Below are positions 18,901 to 30,952 of a stretch of 64,000 nt of DNA, one piece after another (the first letter of the stretch is position 1; every line of letters starts with the position of its first letter). Below the pieces are notes generated by a model, which did no database searches, was not told where the DNA came from, and saw only the letters and a program-made list of their open reading frames with translations. Source of the DNA: Pseudomonas fluorescens (GTDB lineage: Bacteria; Pseudomonadota; Gammaproteobacteria; Pseudomonadales; Pseudomonadaceae); the NCBI RefSeq assembly GCF_001307275.1, contig NZ_CP012831.1, positions 620,001 through 684,000 on the forward strand, written 5' to 3'. The position numbers and the translations under genes were made by a program.

Positions 18901-21900
18901 TTCCTGGGCGTCTTCAGGAACCTCGGACCAGTCGAGGTAATCCACCGGCGTGCGGCCTGGCTTGTGGATGATTTGCAGCATGTCTTCGCCGACGTTCCAG
19001 CAGAACGATGCGCGCAAGGCTTCGTGACGGGCGATGACCGCCTGCCAGGCCTGGGCAAAACGCTGCGGGTCCAGTGCGCTGTCGATGCGGTAGCGATCCT
19101 GCATGTAGTACAGGCCGGTGCCCGGCTCCAGCAGGGTATGCAACAGCATGCCTTCCTGCATGGGCGTCAACGGGTAGACGTCTTCGATCTGCGCGGCCGG
19201 CACCGGCAGGCTGTCCAGCTGGCCCTGGGTCAACTTCGCCAGGGGGAAGTCCGATGGCGTCAGCCCGCCCGCCTCGTCCGTCAGGCAGTGTTCGATGAGG
19301 CGTTGCAACTCATCGAGGTAAGCCTCGGCCAGGGCCGCGATGGTCTCGCGCTCATGGCGTTGGGCACTGAAGGTCCAGCGCAGCACCAGTTCGCCGCCGC
19401 TGACCTGGCTGTCGACGCTCAACGCGTTGGGTAGCGGCGCATCGGGATCGTGGATGGCACCCAGGGGCGCATCCAGCGGCTGGAACAGCGCCTCCTGGCC
19501 CAGGGTCTGGTCAAGCTGGCCCAGGTAGTTGAAGGTGATCGCCGCGTGTGGCAGGCCGGCCATCGCCTCGCGTGTCGGCGCGTCCGCCAGGTAACGCAGC
19601 ACACCATAACCGAGGCCCTTGTGGGGCACCGCGCGCAGTTGCTCCTTGATGGCCTTGATCGAGACGCTGAAATCTTCAACCGCAGGACTCAGGCGCACGG
19701 GATAGACGCTGGTGAACCAGCCGACGGTGCGGGTCAGGTCGAGGTCGTCGAACAGCGCTTCGCGGCCGTGGCCTTCGAGCTGGACCAAGGCCGAATCATG
19801 GCCGCTCCAACGGCACAGCACCCGGGCCAACGCCGTGAGCAGCAGGTCATTGACCTGGGTGCGGTAAGCGCTTGGCGCCTGCTGCAGCAGTTGCCGGGTA
19901 CGCTCGGCGTCCAGGCGCACGCTGACGGTTTGCCCGTGACGCTCCTGCAGCCCGCCGTCAGGATTCGCGCACGGCAGTTGCACTTGCGCACCGCTCAATT
20001 GCGCTTGCCACCAACCCAGCTCCTCGCGCAGGGACTCGCTGCCGGCGTAGGCCTGCAAACGCGCGGCCCAGTCGCGCAACGGGCTGGTCTTGGCCGGCAG
20101 TTGCGCCGCCTGCCCGGCGACGAGTTGGCGATAGACGGTTTGCAGATCGTCCATCAGCACTCGCCACGACACACCGTCCACCACCAGGTGATGAATGACG
20201 ATCAACAACCGTTGCCGACCATCCGGCAACTGCGCCAGCACGGCACACAGCAACGGCCCGGTGGCTAGATTGAAACGGCTCTGCGCCTCGGCAAACAACG
20301 CTTCGCATGCCTGGGCAGTGTCCACGCTGACCTGCTGCAGCAGCACAGCGTCAGTCAGCGACTGGTGCTCGGCACGCCAATGTCCGGCGCTTTCGTCAAA
20401 GCCCAGGCGCAAGGCATCGTGGTGCTGGAAGACGCTACGCAGCGCCTGCTCCAGCCGTTGCGGGTCCAGGGCCGTGGTCGGTTCCAGCAGCAATGCCTGG
20501 TTCCAGTGATGGCGGTTGGGGATCGGGCGCTCGAAAAACCAGTGCTGGATCGGCGTCAACCCGGACTCGCCCTGCAACAGGCCCTGCTCGGCATGCACTT
20601 GCTGGCTGCGCGTGGCGACGGCGGCCAGGGTCTGTACGGTCTGGTGCTGGAACAAGTCCCGGGGCGTGAAATGAATGCCCTGTTGCCGGGCACGGCTGAC
20701 CACCTGGATGGACAGGATCGAATCACCGCCCAGCTCGAAGAAATTATCGTTGAGGCCCACCTGCGCCACGTTCAGCACGTCGCACCAGATCGCCGCCAAG
20801 GTCTGTTCCAGGGCATTGCTCGGCGCCACGTAAAGTTGGCGATTGAGTTCAGGATCGGGCAGCGGCAAGGCGCGGCGGTCGAGCTTGCCGTTGGCGGTCA
20901 GCGGCATGCTCGCCAGCAGGATCAGGTGCGTGGGCACCATGTAGTCCGGCAACTGCGCCTTGAGGTGGTTTTTCAAGGCGTCGCGCAGGGCCGCTTGTCG
21001 CTCGTCATCCTGGCTGGCGATGTCGCTCACCAGGTAGCCGGCCAGTTGCTTGCCGCCGGGCGTGTCGAGGGCCAGGACCACGGCCTCGCGCACCGCCTCA
21101 TGTTCCAGCAGGCGGGTTTCGATTTCCCCCAGTTCGATGCGGAAACCACGGATTTTCACCTGATGGTCGATCCGTCCCAGGTACTCCACCAACCCGTCGG
21201 CACGCTGGCGCACCAGGTCGCCGGTGCGATAGAGGCGTCCACCGTCGGTGGCGAACGGGTCGGCGACGAAGCGCTCGGCGGTCATCCCCGGACGCTGGTG
21301 ATACCCCTGGGCCAGACCGGCGCCGCCCACATACAACTCGCCCGTGGCACCTGGCGGCACCAACGCCAGGTCCGCGTCGAGGATGTACGCCACCCGGGCA
21401 CCGATCACGCTGCCAATCGGCACACTGGCCGCCCCCTCCTCCAATTGCTCGGGGGCCAGGCTCGCCAGGGGCATGACCACGGTTTCGGTCGGGCCATAGG
21501 CATTGAAGAACAGGCTCGGGCTGAACGCCGCGCGAATGCGCTGCAAGTGCTCGCCCGTCAGGGCTTCGCCGCCGGTGATGCACATGCGCACCGGCAAGGT
21601 CTGGCCCTGGGTCGCCAACCACTGCGCCAACTGGCTGCCGTAGCTGGGGGTGAAACCCAGGATGTTGATGCGGTGCTGGCGAATCAGCCCGCAGATTTCC
21701 TCGGCGTCCCACTGGCCCTGGGCCCGCAACACCACATGGGCACCACTGAGCAGCGGCACCAACAGGCGTTCGGTGGCCGCATCGAAGTTGATGGAATAGA
21801 AATGCAGCTCGCAGTCGTCCGGGCGCATGCCAAAGCGCTGGATCACCGCCTGGCAATGCATGGCGATTTCACCGTGGGACACCACCACGCCCTTGGGCTT

Positions 21901-24900
21901 GCCGGTGGAACCGGAGGTATAGATCAGATAGGCCTGGTGTTGCGGCAGGTTGATCAGCGGCAGTGAGTGATCCGGGTACTGCGCCAAGGCCGGCGAATCA
22001 TCTTCCAGGCACCAGCACTCCACACCCTCGGGCAGTGCACCGAGGGCCTGGAGCATCGCCCGGTCGCTGAGCAGCAGGCTGATGCCACTGTCTTCGATCA
22101 TGTAGTGCAGGCGATCCAGCGGGTATTCCGGGTCCAGCGGCACGTAGGCGCCGCCGGCCTTGAGGATCGCCAGCAGGCCGATGACCATTTCCAGCGAGCG
22201 CTCCAGGGCCAGGCCGACCCGCACTTGCGGCCCGACGCCTGCCTCGCGCAGGCGCCAGGCCAGGCGATTGGCGCGGCTGTCCAGTTGCGCATACGTCAGG
22301 GTCTGCCCGGCGAAGGTCAGGGCCGGTGCATCGGGACGCGCCCGGGCCTGTTCGGCGAACAGTGGGTGGATGCATTGGTCCAGGCGATGCTCACCGGGCT
22401 CGACGCCCAGGCTGTCGAGCAGTTGTTGCTGCTCGCCGGCATCGAGCAACGGCAACTCGCTCAGCCGTCGGCTCGGATCGTCCAGCAGCGCTTGCAGCAG
22501 ATTGCGCCAGTGCCCGGCCATGCGCGCGATGCGCGGTTCGTCGAACAGGTCGGTGCTGTAGGTCAGGCAGCAACCCAGGCGCTGATCCAGGTCGGTGACT
22601 TCCAGGTTGAGGTCGAACTTGGTGGCCCGGGCGTCGTTGACCAGGTATTCGACGGTCATGCCGGCCAGCGTGCGGCTCTGCTGGAATTCCCAGCGCTGCA
22701 CGTTGCACATCACCTGGAACAACGGGTTGTAGGCCGCACTGCGCGGTGGTTGCAGGGCTTCCACCAGATGATCGAACGGCAAGTCCTGATGGGACTGGCC
22801 TTCGATGACGGTGTGGCGCACCTGTTCGAACAGTTCGCCCACCGACATCTGCCCGTCGAGCTGGCAACGCAGCACCTGGGTATTGAGGAACGCACCGATC
22901 AGCCCTTCACTTTCCGGGCGGATGCGGTTGGCCACCGGCGCGCCGATGCGCAGGTCGGTCTGGCCGCTGTAACGGTAGAGCAGCACGGCCAGGGCGGCGG
23001 TCATGGTCATGAACAGGGTCAGGCCCTGTTGCGCGTTGAAGGCGCGGACCCGCGCAGCCAGCTCATCACTGAGATCGAAACGGAACAGTTCACCGCGATG
23101 GCTTTGCACCGACGGACGCGGGCGGTCGCCGGGCAGCTCCAGCAGCGGATGCTCGCGGCCCAGTTGCGCGGTCCAGTAGTCCAACTGCCGTTGGCGCTCG
23201 CCGGATTCCAGCCACTGGCGCTGCCAGACGCTGTAGTCCAGGTACTGCACCGGCAACGGCTCCAGCGGGGACTCACGGTCGTCGACAAAGGCTTCGTACA
23301 GCGCGCTCAGTTCACGGGCAAAAATGTCCATCGCCCAGCCTTCGGTGACGATGTGGTGCAGCGTCAGCACAAAGTAATGCTCATGCTCGGCGGTCTTGAC
23401 CAGGCAGGCCCGCAGCAGCGGTCCGGTTTCCAGGTCGAAGGGCTGGTGCGCCTCGCTGTCGGCCAGTTGCTGCACCCGCTGCTGACGAATGTCAGCGGCC
23501 AGCATCGAGAAGTCCTTCCAGTCCATGCGCAGGCCCGTCTCGCCGTGCACCTGTTGGCAGGCCACGCCGTCGACGCTCGGGAACGTGGTGCGCAGGGTTT
23601 CGTGGCGCAGGATCAACGCCTGCAAGGCCGCCTCGAAGCGCCCGACATCCAGCACCCCGCGCAACCGCGCCATGCCGCCGACGTTGTAGGCCGGGCTGTC
23701 CGGCTCCATCTGCCAGAGGAACCACATGCGCTGCTGGGAATACGACAGCGGCACCGGTTGGCTGCGGTCGACCTTCTCGATGGGCGGCTGGCGATTGGTC
23801 TGGCCGCTGGCCTGGATCAAGCGCACTTGCTCGGCGAAAGCCCCCAGTTCACTCGCCTCGAACAGCGCTCGCAACGGCAGTTCCACGTCACAGGCCTGGC
23901 GAGTGCGGGAAATGATCTGGGTCGCCAGCAGCGAATGACCGCCGAGGGCAAAAAAATCGTCCCGCAGGCCGATGCGCGCCAGTCCCAGCACGTCGCGCCA
24001 GATGCCGGCGATTTGCTGTTGGAGGGCGCTGACCGGCTCGACATGCTCGCGCACCTGCCATTGCGGTTCAGGCAAGGCGCGGCGATCGAGCTTGCCGCTC
24101 GGGCTCAAGGGCATGGCGTCCAGGCGCAGCAGTTGGGCGGGCACCATGTAGTCCGGCAGTTCGGCGGCCAGGGCGGCCTTGAGCCGGGTGTTCAATTCGT
24201 CCTGGCCGTGGGCGACCTCCGGCGCGGTGTAATAACCGATCAACTGCGGGCCGGCCGAGGTGTCGCGCACCAGCACCGCCACTTGGGCGACGCCGTCCTG
24301 GGCCAGCAGGCGCGCTTCGATTTCCTGCGGTTCGACCCGGAAGCCGCGCAGCTTGACCTGCTGGTCGAGGCGGCCGAGGTATTCGATCACGCCGTCGGCG
24401 CCCCAACGCGCCCGGTCGCCGGTGCGGTACAACCGCGCACCGGCCGGCCCCATTGGGTCGGCGACGAAACGCTCGGCGCTCAGGCCCGGACGCCCGAGGT
24501 AACCCCGGGCCAGGCCCAGGCCGCCAATGCACAGCTCGCCCGGCACACCGGCCGGCACGGGATTGAGGTCGCTGTCGAGCACCCGGCACAGCACGTTGCC
24601 CAGGGGGCGACCGATGGGCGAGCGCTCACCATCAGCTTCGGTGCAATGCCAATGGGTGACGTTGATCGCGGTTTCGGTCGGGCCGTAGCGATTGTGCAAT
24701 TGCGCCGACGGCAGTTGCGCCAACACCCGGTTGCGCAATTCGGCCGACAAGGCCTCACCGCCACAGAACAGCCGGCGCAGGCTGGTGCAGCGGGCGCTCA
24801 GCGGTTCTTCGACAAACAGGCTGAGCAGCGGCGGTACGAAGTGCAGCGTGGTGACGCCAAACTGCTGCACCAACTGGGCGATGCGGTGCGGGTCACGGTG

Positions 24901-27900
24901 CTCACCGGGGCCAGCCAGGACCAGTTGACTGCCGGTGATCAGCGGCCAGAAGCACTCCCAGACCGACACGTCGAAACTGATGGGGGCCTTTTGCATCAGC
25001 ACATCGGTGGCATCCAGCCCATAGGTCGCTTGCATCCATTGCAGGCGCTCGGCCAGGGCCGCGTGGGTGTTGCCGACGCCTTTGGGCTGGCCGGTGGAGC
25101 CGGAGGTGTAGATCACGTAGGCCAGATGATCGCCGTGCAGGTGCAGGCCCGGCGGGTTGCTCGGCCATTGTTCCAGGTGCAAGGCGTCCATGGCGATGAC
25201 AGTGACGCCGTCGCAGGCTGGCAAACGCTCCAGCAACGCGGTCTGGGTCAGCAGCAGGTCGACGCCGCTGTCGTCGAGCATGTAGGCCAGGCGTTCGGCC
25301 GGGTAGTCCGCATCCAGCGGCACATAGGCACCGCCGGCCTTGATGATGGCCAACACGCCGATAAGCAACTGTGGCGAACGCTCGGCGGCAATCGCCACGC
25401 ACACGTCCGGGCCAACGCCCTTGTCCCGCAGGTAATGGGCCAGGCGGTTGGCCTGGGCGTGCAGCTCGGCATAATCGAGTTGACCACCGTCCCAGCGCAG
25501 GGCGATCCGTTGCGGCGTGCTGCGGGCCTGCTCGTTCAACAGTTCCGGCAGCCATTGGCTGGCCGGCGCGCACGGGGCCGCGCTCCACTGCTGCTGTTGG
25601 CTGTGTTCATCGGCGGTCAATAACGGTACATCGCCGATGGCTTGCTGCGGATCGGCACAGACCGCCCGCAACAGGTTGCAGTAATGCGCTGCCAGCCGCT
25701 CGATGGTCGCCGCCTCGAACAGTTCGTCGGCGTAGTCGAACGACAGGGTCAACCGGCCGTTGCGATCTTCTTCGCTGTGCAATTGCAGGTCGAACTTGGC
25801 TTCGCGGCTGTGCCACGGCAACTCCTCGGCCAGCAGCCCCGGCAGACGGCGCAAGGCACTCAGGTCACGCTGCTGGTGGTTGAACATCACCTGGAACAGA
25901 CCTTGCTCGCGCGCCTCGGGAAACGCTTCGAGCAGTTGCTCGAATGGCAGGTCCTGGTGGGCCTGGGCCCCGAGCGTGGCTTCCCGGGCCTGGGCCAGCA
26001 ACGCGGCAAACGGTTGACGGGAATCGACCTGCCCGCGCAGGACCTGAGTGTTGATGAAGAAGCCGATCAGCCCCTGGGTTTCCAGGCGCGGACGGTTGGC
26101 GTTGGGCACACCGACGCGGATGTCGGATTGCCCGGTGTAACGCTGCAACAGCGCCTGGAAAGCCGCCAGCAACAGCATGAACGGCGTCGCGTCATGGGCC
26201 TGGGCCACGTGGCGCAGGGCCTCGCCGAGGTCCTTGTCCAGGCGCAGGCTGTGCCGCGCGGCGCTGCGCTGGCGTTGAGCGCTGCGTGGATGATCCGTGC
26301 CCAGCACCAGGGGCGATTGTTCAGCGCCCAGTTGCTGCTTCCAGTAGGTCAGTTGGCGCTCGGCCTCGCCCTGGGCGAGCCACTGGCGTTGCCAACTGCC
26401 GTAGTCGGCGTATTGCAAAGGCAATGACGCCAGTTCAGCAACCTGGCCTTGGGACGCGGCGGCGTACACGCGGGAGAACTCTTCGATCAGTACATTCATC
26501 GACCAGCCGTCGGCGATGATGTGGTGCAGCGTCACCAGCAGTTGATGGTCATCCTCGTCGAGGCGCAACAGGGTGACCCGCAGCAGCGGTCCCTTCTCCA
26601 GATCGAACAGCGTGGCCGCTTCGTCTTCTCGAACCTGCCGCGCCCGGGCTTCGCGCCGGTTGGCAGGTTCGTCACTGAGATCGATCACCTGCAGCTTGAA
26701 TTCGCCGGCCGGATCGACCTGTTGCAAGGCCACCCCATCCCGCTCCAGGAACCGCGTGCGCAAGGACTCGTGACGCTCGATCAGTTGCTGGAAACTGGCC
26801 CGCAGCGCGTCTTCGTCCAGCTCGCCGCGCAGGTGCAAGGCGCCGGGAATGTTGTAGGCACGGCTCGCCGGGTCGAGCTGCCAGGTGATCCACAAACGGT
26901 TCTGCGCCAGGGATTGCGGCAGTGGCGCATGGCGCGGCAATGGGCTGATCGCGCCCTGGGCCTGGCCGCCGTCCTGCTGCTGGTTCGCCACCGCCGCCGC
27001 GAACGCCGCCAGGGTCGGCGCTTCGAACAGCAGGCGCAGGTTGAGCGCCAGCCCGAGGGTTTCGCTCAGGCGTGCGATCACCTGGGTGGCGGCGATGGAG
27101 TTGCCGCCCAGCAGGAAGAAATGATCGTCGGCCCGGACCTGCTCGACCTGCAATTGCTCCCGCCAGACCTGACCGATGAGGGTTTGCAACGCGGAGGACG
27201 GCGCGGGTTCGTCAGCCACGTCTGCTGCCGCTGACGGGAACTGAGCGTAACTGTCCAAACTGCCGTCGGCTAACCGGATGCGGCAGGCCGAGCGCTGCAA
27301 CTTGCCGCTGGAGGTCTTGGGCAGCGCGCCGGGATTGAGCAGCACCACCACGCTCGGGGCTTGCTGGCAGGCCTCGGCCACGGCCTGGCGAATGGCGTTG
27401 ATCAAGGCTTCGGGCGGCAGGATTTTCTGCACGCTGCGGCTGATTTCCGCAGCGATGCCGATGCCCTCCTCGCCGTTGTCGTTGACCGCGAACGCCGCCA
27501 CCCGGCCCTTGCGCACCACCTCCACTTCGCGTTCGATGGTTTGCTCGATGTCCTGGGGATAGAGATTGTGCCCGCGCACGATCAGCAGGTCTTTCAGGCG
27601 ACCGGTGATGAACAGTTCGCCGCCGCGCCGGAAACCCAGGTCGCCGGTGCGCAGCCAGGTCTGGCCGTCGTGCTGGACAAAGGTTTTGGCGCTGGCTTCA
27701 GGGTTGCGCCAGTAACCCAGGGCGATGCTCGGCCCGGCGGCCCAGACTTCACCGACCTGATTGTCGGCCAACGGCTGCAACGTGGTGGGCTCGACGATCA
27801 GCACCGCGTGCCCGGGCTGGCTGACACCGCAACTCATCACCGCGCTGCCCTGCCCCGGCTCGGCCCGGTTCTGCGCCAAGGCTGCGTCATCCACTCGCAA

Positions 27901-28929
27901 CGAAGGAATGCCGTGGCGGCGCGGCGTGCCGGCGACGAACAAAGTCGCTTCGGCCAGGCCATAGGAGGCCATGAAATTGTCCGGCGTGAAGCCGCACGGA
28001 GCGAATTTCTCGGCAAAACGCTCCAGGGTGTCGAGGCGGATCGGCTCGGAGCCGGAATAAGCCACGCGCCAGCCGCTCAGGTCGAGACGTTCCAGGGCCG
28101 AATCACTGACCCGCTCGCTGCACAACCGATAGGCGAAATCCGGACCGCCGCTGATGGTGCCGCCGTACTCGCTGATCGCTTCGAGCCAACGCACGGGGCG
28201 GGCCAGGAAATAAGCCGGGGACATCAATACGCAGGGAACGCCGCTGAACACCGGCTGCAACAGACCGCCGATCAGACCCATGTCGTGGTACAGCGGCAGC
28301 CAGCTGACGATGACGTCGTCGGGGTTCAGGTCGATGCCGAAGCCATGGCGGATCAGCAGTTCGTTGGCCACCAGGTTGCCGTGGCTGACCTGCACACCCT
28401 TGGGCAGCGCGGTGGAGCCGGAGGTGTATTGCAGGAAGGCAATGTCATCGTCCTGCAGCGTCGGCATCCGCCATTGCCCGGCGTGGGCCGGGTCGAGGGT
28501 ATCGACGCACAACACCGGCGGCGCCGACTCGATGGCTTGCAACGGCTCGCGCAGATCGCTGCTGGTGAGCAGCAGGCGCGGTTCGGCGTCGGCGATGATC
28601 GACAGCAGGCGCTCCTGATGGTGGCGACGGGCGGACTCCGGCGGATAGGCCGGCACCGCGATCACCCCGGCGTAGAGGCAGCCAAAGAACGCCGCGACGT
28701 AATCCGGGCCACTGGGAAACAACAGCACGGCGCGATCACCCAACGCCGCTTCGGCCTGCAAGGCGCCGGCGATGGTCCGGGCGCGCAGGTCCAGGTCGCG
28801 ATAACTCAACACCACACCCTGCCCAGGGGTGTCGGCAAGGAAGCGCAGGGCCACCCGGTCCGGCGTCAACGCGGCGCGGCGCTGGAGGGCATGAGCCAGG
28901 GTGCTGGGGAGTTCGAACGCGTCGGTCAT
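15943..28929 (-). CDS. pvdL: pyoverdine chromophore NRPS PvdL
   Basis: The 4328-residue synthetase (P. aeruginosa PvdL is about 4340) starts pyoverdine assembly with acyl-L-Glu-D-Tyr-L-Dab. From key motifs the order is: acyl-AMP ligase (1-570, [10 protein letters not shown]); carrier 1 (about 610, GGNS); C1 (HHIIADG about 805); A1 ([11 protein letters not shown] about 1277); carrier (about 1665); C2 (HHIVTEG about 1862); A2 (about 2339); carrier (GGDS about 2735); epimerase (HHLVVDG about 2915); C3 (HHILIDA about 3387); A3 (about 3872); carrier (about 4267). There is no thioesterase, so the product passes to the next synthetase. C2 and C3 vary at the last motif residues. The ATG at 28929 follows AGGAAA; an in-frame start at 28971 is less likely. 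The whole frame is intact. Confidence 0.97.
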   Translation of the reverse strand: MTDAFELPSTLAHALQRRAALTPDRVALRFLADTPGQGVVLSYRDLDLRARTIAGALQAEAALGDRAVLLFPSGPDYVAAFFGCLYAGVIAVPAYPPESARRHHQERLLSIIADAEPRLLLTSSDLREPLQAIESAPPVLCVDTLDPAHAGQWRMPTLQDDDIAFLQYTSGSTALPKGVQVSHGNLVANELLIRHGFGIDLNPDDVIVSWLPLYHDMGLIGGLLQPVFSGVPCVLMSPAYFLARPVRWLEAISEYGGTISGGPDFAYRLCSERVSDSALERLDLSGWRVAYSGSEPIRLDTLERFAEKFAPCGFTPDNFMASYGLAEATLFVAGTPRRHGIPSLRVDDAALAQNRAEPGQGSAVMSCGVSQPGHAVLIVEPTTLQPLADNQVGEVWAAGPSIALGYWRNPEASAKTFVQHDGQTWLRTGDLGFRRGGELFITGRLKDLLIVRGHNLYPQDIEQTIEREVEVVRKGRVAAFAVNDNGEEGIGIAAEISRSVQKILPPEALINAIRQAVAEACQQAPSVVVLLNPGALPKTSSGKLQRSACRIRLADGSLDSYAQFPSAAADVADEPAPSSALQTLIGQVWREQLQVEQVRADDHFFLLGGNSIAATQVIARLSETLGLALNLRLLFEAPTLAAFAAAVANQQQDGGQAQGAISPLPRHAPLPQSLAQNRLWITWQLDPASRAYNIPGALHLRGELDEDALRASFQQLIERHESLRTRFLERDGVALQQVDPAGEFKLQVIDLSDEPANRREARARQVREDEAATLFDLEKGPLLRVTLLRLDEDDHQLLVTLHHIIADGWSMNVLIEEFSRVYAAASQGQVAELASLPLQYADYGSWQRQWLAQGEAERQLTYWKQQLGAEQSPLVLGTDHPRSAQRQRSAARHSLRLDKDLGEALRHVAQAHDATPFMLLLAAFQALLQRYTGQSDIRVGVPNANRPRLETQGLIGFFINTQVLRGQVDSRQPFAALLAQAREATLGAQAHQDLPFEQLLEAFPEAREQGLFQVMFNHQQRDLSALRRLPGLLAEELPWHSREAKFDLQLHSEEDRNGRLTLSFDYADELFEAATIERLAAHYCNLLRAVCADPQQAIGDVPLLTADEHSQQQQWSAAPCAPASQWLPELLNEQARSTPQRIALRWDGGQLDYAELHAQANRLAHYLRDKGVGPDVCVAIAAERSPQLLIGVLAIIKAGGAYVPLDADYPAERLAYMLDDSGVDLLLTQTALLERLPACDGVTVIAMDALHLEQWPSNPPGLHLHGDHLAYVIYTSGSTGQPKGVGNTHAALAERLQWMQATYGLDATDVLMQKAPISFDVSVWECFWPLITGSQLVLAGPGEHRDPHRIAQLVQQFGVTTLHFVPPLLSLFVEEPLSARCTSLRRLFCGGEALSAELRNRVLAQLPSAQLHNRYGPTETAINVTHWHCTEADGERSPIGRPLGNVLCRVLDSDLNPVPAGVPGELCIGGLGLARGYLGRPGLSAERFVADPMGPAGARLYRTGDRARWGADGVIEYLGRLDQQVKLRGFRVEPQEIEARLLAQDGVAQVAVLVRDTSAGPQLIGYYTAPEVAHGQDELNTRLKAALAAELPDYMVPAQLLRLDAMPLSPSGKLDRRALPEPQWQVREHVEPVSALQQQIAGIWRDVLGLARIGLRDDFFALGGHSLLATQIISRTRQACDVELPLRALFEASELGAFAEQVRLIQASGQTNRQPPIEKVDRSQPVPLSYSQQRMWFLWQMEPDSPAYNVGGMARLRGVLDVGRFEAALQALILRHETLRTTFPSVDGVACQQVHGETGLRMDWKDFSMLAADIRQQRVQQLADSEAHQPFDLETGPLLRACLVKTAEHEHYFVLTLHHIVTEGWAMDIFARELSALYEAFVDDRESPLEPLPVQYLDYSVWQRQWLESGERQRQLDYWTAQLGREHPLLELPGDRPRPSVQSHRGELFRFDLSDELAARVRAFNAQQGLTLFMTMTAALAVLLYRYSGQTDLRIGAPVANRIRPESEGLIGAFLNTQVLRCQLDGQMSVGELFEQVRHTVIEGQSHQDLPFDHLVEALQPPRSAAYNPLFQVMCNVQRWEFQQSRTLAGMTVEYLVNDARATKFDLNLEVTDLDQRLGCCLTYSTDLFDEPRIARMAGHWRNLLQALLDDPSRRLSELPLLDAGEQQQLLDSLGVEPGEHRLDQCIHPLFAEQARARPDAPALTFAGQTLTYAQLDSRANRLAWRLREAGVGPQVRVGLALERSLEMVIGLLAILKAGGAYVPLDPEYPLDRLHYMIEDSGISLLLSDRAMLQALGALPEGVECWCLEDDSPALAQYPDHSLPLINLPQHQAYLIYTSGSTGKPKGVVVSHGEIAMHCQAVIQRFGMRPDDCELHFYSINFDAATERLLVPLLSGAHVVLRAQGQWDAEEICGLIRQHRINILGFTPSYGSQLAQWLATQGQTLPVRMCITGGEALTGEHLQRIRAAFSPSLFFNAYGPTETVVMPLASLAPEQLEEGAASVPIGSVIGARVAYILDADLALVPPGATGELYVGGAGLAQGYHQRPGMTAERFVADPFATDGGRLYRTGDLVRQRADGLVEYLGRIDHQVKIRGFRIELGEIETRLLEHEAVREAVVLALDTPGGKQLAGYLVSDIASQDDERQAALRDALKNHLKAQLPDYMVPTHLILLASMPLTANGKLDRRALPLPDPELNRQLYVAPSNALEQTLAAIWCDVLNVAQVGLNDNFFELGGDSILSIQVVSRARQQGIHFTPRDLFQHQTVQTLAAVATRSQQVHAEQGLLQGESGLTPIQHWFFERPIPNRHHWNQALLLEPTTALDPQRLEQALRSVFQHHDALRLGFDESAGHWRAEHQSLTDAVLLQQVSVDTAQACEALFAEAQSRFNLATGPLLCAVLAQLPDGRQRLLIVIHHLVVDGVSWRVLMDDLQTVYRQLVAGQAAQLPAKTSPLRDWAARLQAYAGSESLREELGWWQAQLSGAQVQLPCANPDGGLQERHGQTVSVRLDAERTRQLLQQAPSAYRTQVNDLLLTALARVLCRWSGHDSALVQLEGHGREALFDDLDLTRTVGWFTSVYPVRLSPAVEDFSVSIKAIKEQLRAVPHKGLGYGVLRYLADAPTREAMAGLPHAAITFNYLGQLDQTLGQEALFQPLDAPLGAIHDPDAPLPNALSVDSQVSGGELVLRWTFSAQRHERETIAALAEAYLDELQRLIEHCLTDEAGGLTPSDFPLAKLTQGQLDSLPVPAAQIEDVYPLTPMQEGMLLHTLLEPGTGLYYMQDRYRIDSALDPQRFAQAWQAVIARHEALRASFCWNVGEDMLQIIHKPGRTPVDYLDWSEVPEDAQEAKLQALLKDEREAGFDLLNQAPFHLRLIRVGAARYWFMMSNHHILIDAWCRSLLMDDFFEIYTALGEQREPQLAVPPRYRDYIGWLQHQSLDAARQWWKHNLQGFERTTPIPGDRPFLREHAGDSGGMIVGDCYTRLDARDGARLRELAQAHQLTVNTFAQAAWALVLRRVSGDRDVLFGVTVAGRPVELPQMQRTVGLFINSIALRVQMPEDHQRCSVRQWLSDLLDSNMQLREYEYLPLVSIQEVSELPKGQPLFDSLFVFENAPVEVSVLDRAQSLNATSDSGRTHTNFPLTAVCYPGDDLGLHLSYDQRYFDEVTVQGLLSEFKRLLLALMEGLHGDMSELPLIGAQEQDFLIEGCNQSEHGYPLEQSYVELFEARVAVHPQRLAVSCLDTTYSYAELNARSNRLGHALIAAGVGLDQPVALLAERDAQLLGMIIGSFKAGAGYLPLDPGLPSQRLSRIIELSRTPLLVCTQACQAQAQALLDEFACSGRPKLLVWETVQASDFSSQNPGVYSGPDNLAYVIYTSGSTGLPKGVMVEQRGMLNNQLSKVPYLALSEADVIAQTASQSFDISVWQFLAAPLFGARADIVPNAIAHDPQGLLEHVQQQRITVLESVPSLIQGMLAQERIGLDGLRWMLPTGEAMPPELAHQWLLRYPDIGLVNAYGPAECSDDVAFFRVDQASTRGTYLPIGTPTDNNRLYLLDGALDLVPLGAVGELCVAGTGVGRGYVSDPLRTAPVFVPNPFGAPGERLYRTGDLARRRSDGVLEYVGRIDHQVKIRGYRIELGEIEARLHEQPEVRDGAVGVQEGANGKHLVGYLVATDSALKPAERLERIKQRLRAELPEYMVPLHWLWLDRLPLNANGKLDRKALPALEIGQLQSQDYQAPGNELEQTLADIWAQVLKVERVGVRDNFFELGGHSLLATQIASRVQKALQRNVPLRAMFECSTVLELADYIDGLAASEITEEKVDRLNDLMAELEGL

Positions 28930-28974
28930 GGGGGTTTCCTGCCTGAATTCGGCTTGCAAGTTGTCCCCCATGGA

Positions 28975-28998
28975 ACGGATAGCCGCGGCAAATAATTA
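28975..28998 (-). promoter_or_regulatory. PvdS-dependent promoter of pvdL
   Basis: On the minus strand the sequence reads TAATT, 16 bases, CGT, one mismatch from the PvdS box. The CGT is about 46 bases upstream of the chosen pvdL ATG. It overlaps no gene if the 28929 start is right. Confidence 0.8.
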
Positions 28999-29108
28999 GT
29001 CCGGCAGCCGACTCACCGCGGCATGCAGCCAGGCAGCCAGCGGCCAGGCACCGCGGCAATGGGTCGCGGCGCCGAGGCTGGACTTTATTACATCAATAAT
29101 TCTTCTTC

Positions 29109-29141
29109 TCAATTGACAATCATTATCATTAAGCCTAATTT
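29109..29141 (+). promoter_or_regulatory. pvdS promoter with overlapping Fur box
   Basis: A TTGACA -35 box (29113-29118), a 17-base spacer and TAATTT as -10 (29136-29141) form a good sigma70 promoter about 70 bases before the pvdS ATG. The sequence GACAATCATTATC at 29115-29127 differs by one base from the GATAATCATTATC part of the Fur consensus and overlaps the -35 box and spacer. Fur with iron would block it. Confidence 0.85.
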
Positions 29142-29210
29142 GGCGCTCGATGTGTAGGACGGGTCCGGCATCCGGACGTCCCGCTAACTTTTTGCAGCAA
29201 GGTGAATTCC

Positions 29211-29759
29211 ATGACGGAACAAGTATCCACAAGCAGGTGCGACTCACCGTTACTCCAGGCGTTCGTCGATAACCGACTGATCCTGGTCAAGATCGCGGCG
29301 CGCATTACCGGTTGCCGGTCCCGCGCGGAAGATGTGGTGCAGGACGCCTTTTTCCGGCTGCAATCGGCACCACAGATCACCTCCTCGTTCAAGGCGCAGC
29401 TCAGTTATCTGTTCCAGATCGTGCGCAACCTGGCGATCGACCACTACCGCAAGCAGGCGCTGGAACAGAAATACTCGGGGCCGGAGGAGGAAGGGTTGAA
29501 CGTGGTGATCCAGGGTGCTTCGCCAGAAACCTCCCATATCAACTTCTCGACGCTGGAGCACATCGCCGACGCGCTGACCGAACTGCCCAGCCGTACCCGC
29601 TATGCCTTCGAGATGTACCGCCTGCACGGCGTGCCACAGAAGGACATCGCCAAGGAACTGGGGGTCTCGCCGACCCTGGTGAACTTCATGATCCGTGACG
29701 CACTGGTGCATTGCCGCAAGGTGTCGGGGGTTCGGGGGGATACTTTCGCCCGGCGCTGA
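29211..29759 (+). CDS. pvdS: iron-starvation ECF sigma factor PvdS
   Basis: The 182-residue sigma70-family ECF factor has region 2 with AEDVVQDAFFRLQ and YLFQIVRNLAIDHYRK, and region 4 with LPSRTRYAFEMYRLHGVPQKDIAKELGVSPTLVNFMIRDAL. Its length and the divergent pvdL identify it as PvdS. It directs RNA polymerase to the TAAAT-N16-CGT promoters, four of which are in this window. The ATG at 29211 follows AAGGTG; a GTG at 29202 is in frame. In well-studied strains PvdS is held by the anti-sigma FpvR, which is not in this window. Confidence 0.96.
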   Translation: MTEQVSTSRCDSPLLQAFVDNRLILVKIAARITGCRSRAEDVVQDAFFRLQSAPQITSSFKAQLSYLFQIVRNLAIDHYRKQALEQKYSGPEEEGLNVVIQGASPETSHINFSTLEHIADALTELPSRTRYAFEMYRLHGVPQKDIAKELGVSPTLVNFMIRDALVHCRKVSGVRGDTFARR

Positions 29760-29781
29760 CTTGTGGTGGTTTTGCCGGCCT

Positions 29782-29854
29782 TATCGCGAGCAAGCTCGCT
29801 CCCACAGCGGATCTTCAGTGACCCCAAAACTGTGGGAGCGAGCTTGCTCGCGAT
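29782..29854. repeat. REP doublet, family A (outward-facing pair)
   Basis: Inverted pair of family A cores with a 24-base spacer between the convergent pvdS and pvdYII-like genes. Confidence 0.9.
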
Positions 29855-29868
29855 GAGGCCATAAGGCC

Positions 29869-30882
29869 TTACATCAACCCACACCGATCAAAAAACCGCT
29901 CACGCCCCAGGATCATCAGCGCCGCGCGCTTGTGGGGGAAATCGAATTCCTTTTCACAATGGAAGCACTGGTTGTGCAGGTGCCCGATCATCCGCGCATT
30001 GTCGGCCCGGGGCTCGGCGACCACGCGCTGGGTGCGCGGGTCGTCCAGGAACAGGTAATGCACCAGCGCCGACAACCAACTCGCCACCTTGTGCGGCCCG
30101 CGGTGCTGCTCTTCGCCCACCAGCATGTGGATGCCGCGATCGTAGTGGTCGGCTTCATAGAACGGCGCGATCCGATCCTCCTTGGCCCAATAGGCTTCGA
30201 AGTAAGCGAACGGCTGGTCATCGAAGCAACCGATCAGGGTCAAGACCCGGGGATCGGCCTGCAGCTTGCCCAGGTACTCGCGATGCTGTTCCAGGCTGCC
30301 CTCCTCCTGCCAGAAGCTCGCCACTCGCGGGCTGTTCTGCCAGCGGTTGAAACGCTCCAGGTCCTGCTCGATTTCCAGGGTGCGCAAGGACACCCAGGCC
30401 CCCAGCCGCGCATCGAAACGTCGATACACCTCGCCACGCGGCTTCATGGGCCGGCGCGGATGGCGGCGGCCATCGGTGATGACCATCTGTTGCGGGTAAC
30501 TGCCGCTGAACGACTCCCCCAGCCAGGGCTGCGGCAACTGCCAGAACATCGTGCGCTCGCAACGGTATTCACCGGCACGCTCCGTGACCGTCAATAAACC
30601 GCTGAGCAAGGCTTCGCCGGGGCGCTCGTCGAGGTGCCAGGTCAGGTGCTGACACTCGGGATCGCGGGCAAACAGCCAATAGCAGGCCGCCCATAGCGCC
30701 GGACCCACTGGGCGGTCGTTGATTTCCTGCAAATGCACATGCAACTCGGGGCCGCGCACAAGGCGCAGCCGGATCAGCGGCGCACCTTCGAGCATCAGGC
30801 TCAGGTGGCGTTCGGTTTCATCGGCGCCGAGACGACGGCCACCGGGCAAGGGCAGCGTCGTCGGGTGGTTGAGGTTGGACAT
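29869..30882 (-). CDS. pvdYII: siderophore acyltransferase (AlcB/IucB-like GNAT), probable PvdYII hydroxyornithine acetylase
   Basis: The 337-residue protein has an N-terminal domain (about 1-150) and a C-terminal GNAT domain (about 160-337) like the siderophore acyltransferases that acylate N-hydroxylated amines (IucB, AlcB, RhbD). Typical segments are FNRWQNSPRVASFWQEEGSL, YFEAYWAKEDRIAPFY and GIHMLVGEEQHRGPHKV. In pyoverdine clusters this is the N5-hydroxyornithine acetylase gene called pvdYII, and its place beside pvdS fits. A perfect PvdS box lies 38 bases upstream. If correct, this strain makes a pyoverdine with acetyl-hydroxyornithine. The acyl donor cannot be read from sequence. Confidence 0.82.
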   Translation of the reverse strand: MSNLNHPTTLPLPGGRRLGADETERHLSLMLEGAPLIRLRLVRGPELHVHLQEINDRPVGPALWAACYWLFARDPECQHLTWHLDERPGEALLSGLLTVTERAGEYRCERTMFWQLPQPWLGESFSGSYPQQMVITDGRRHPRRPMKPRGEVYRRFDARLGAWVSLRTLEIEQDLERFNRWQNSPRVASFWQEEGSLEQHREYLGKLQADPRVLTLIGCFDDQPFAYFEAYWAKEDRIAPFYEADHYDRGIHMLVGEEQHRGPHKVASWLSALVHYLFLDDPRTQRVVAEPRADNARMIGHLHNQCFHCEKEFDFPHKRAALMILGRERFFDRCGLM

Positions 30883-30919
30883 GGGAGCGGCTCGCGTATT
30901 CGTCGGTAGTCAACGTGTG

Positions 30920-30943
30920 ACGTGAGCCGGGGCGGGAAATTTA
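30920..30943 (-). promoter_or_regulatory. PvdS-dependent promoter of the pvdYII-like gene
   Basis: A perfect TAAAT-N16-CGT box on the minus strand, between the stop of the upstream binding-protein gene (30953) and the ATG at 30882. The CGT lies about 38 bases before the ATG. Confidence 0.85.
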
Positions 30944-30952
30944 GGGTCGCCT

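Noticed and set aside
16117..25623. Long plus-strand frames (up to 1218 codons at 21967-25623 and 1105 at 16117-19434) opposite pvdL
   Set aside because: They are antisense shadows of an NRPS gene in high-GC DNA. They lack family motifs and ribosome binding sites, and pvdL is intact and recognisable throughout.
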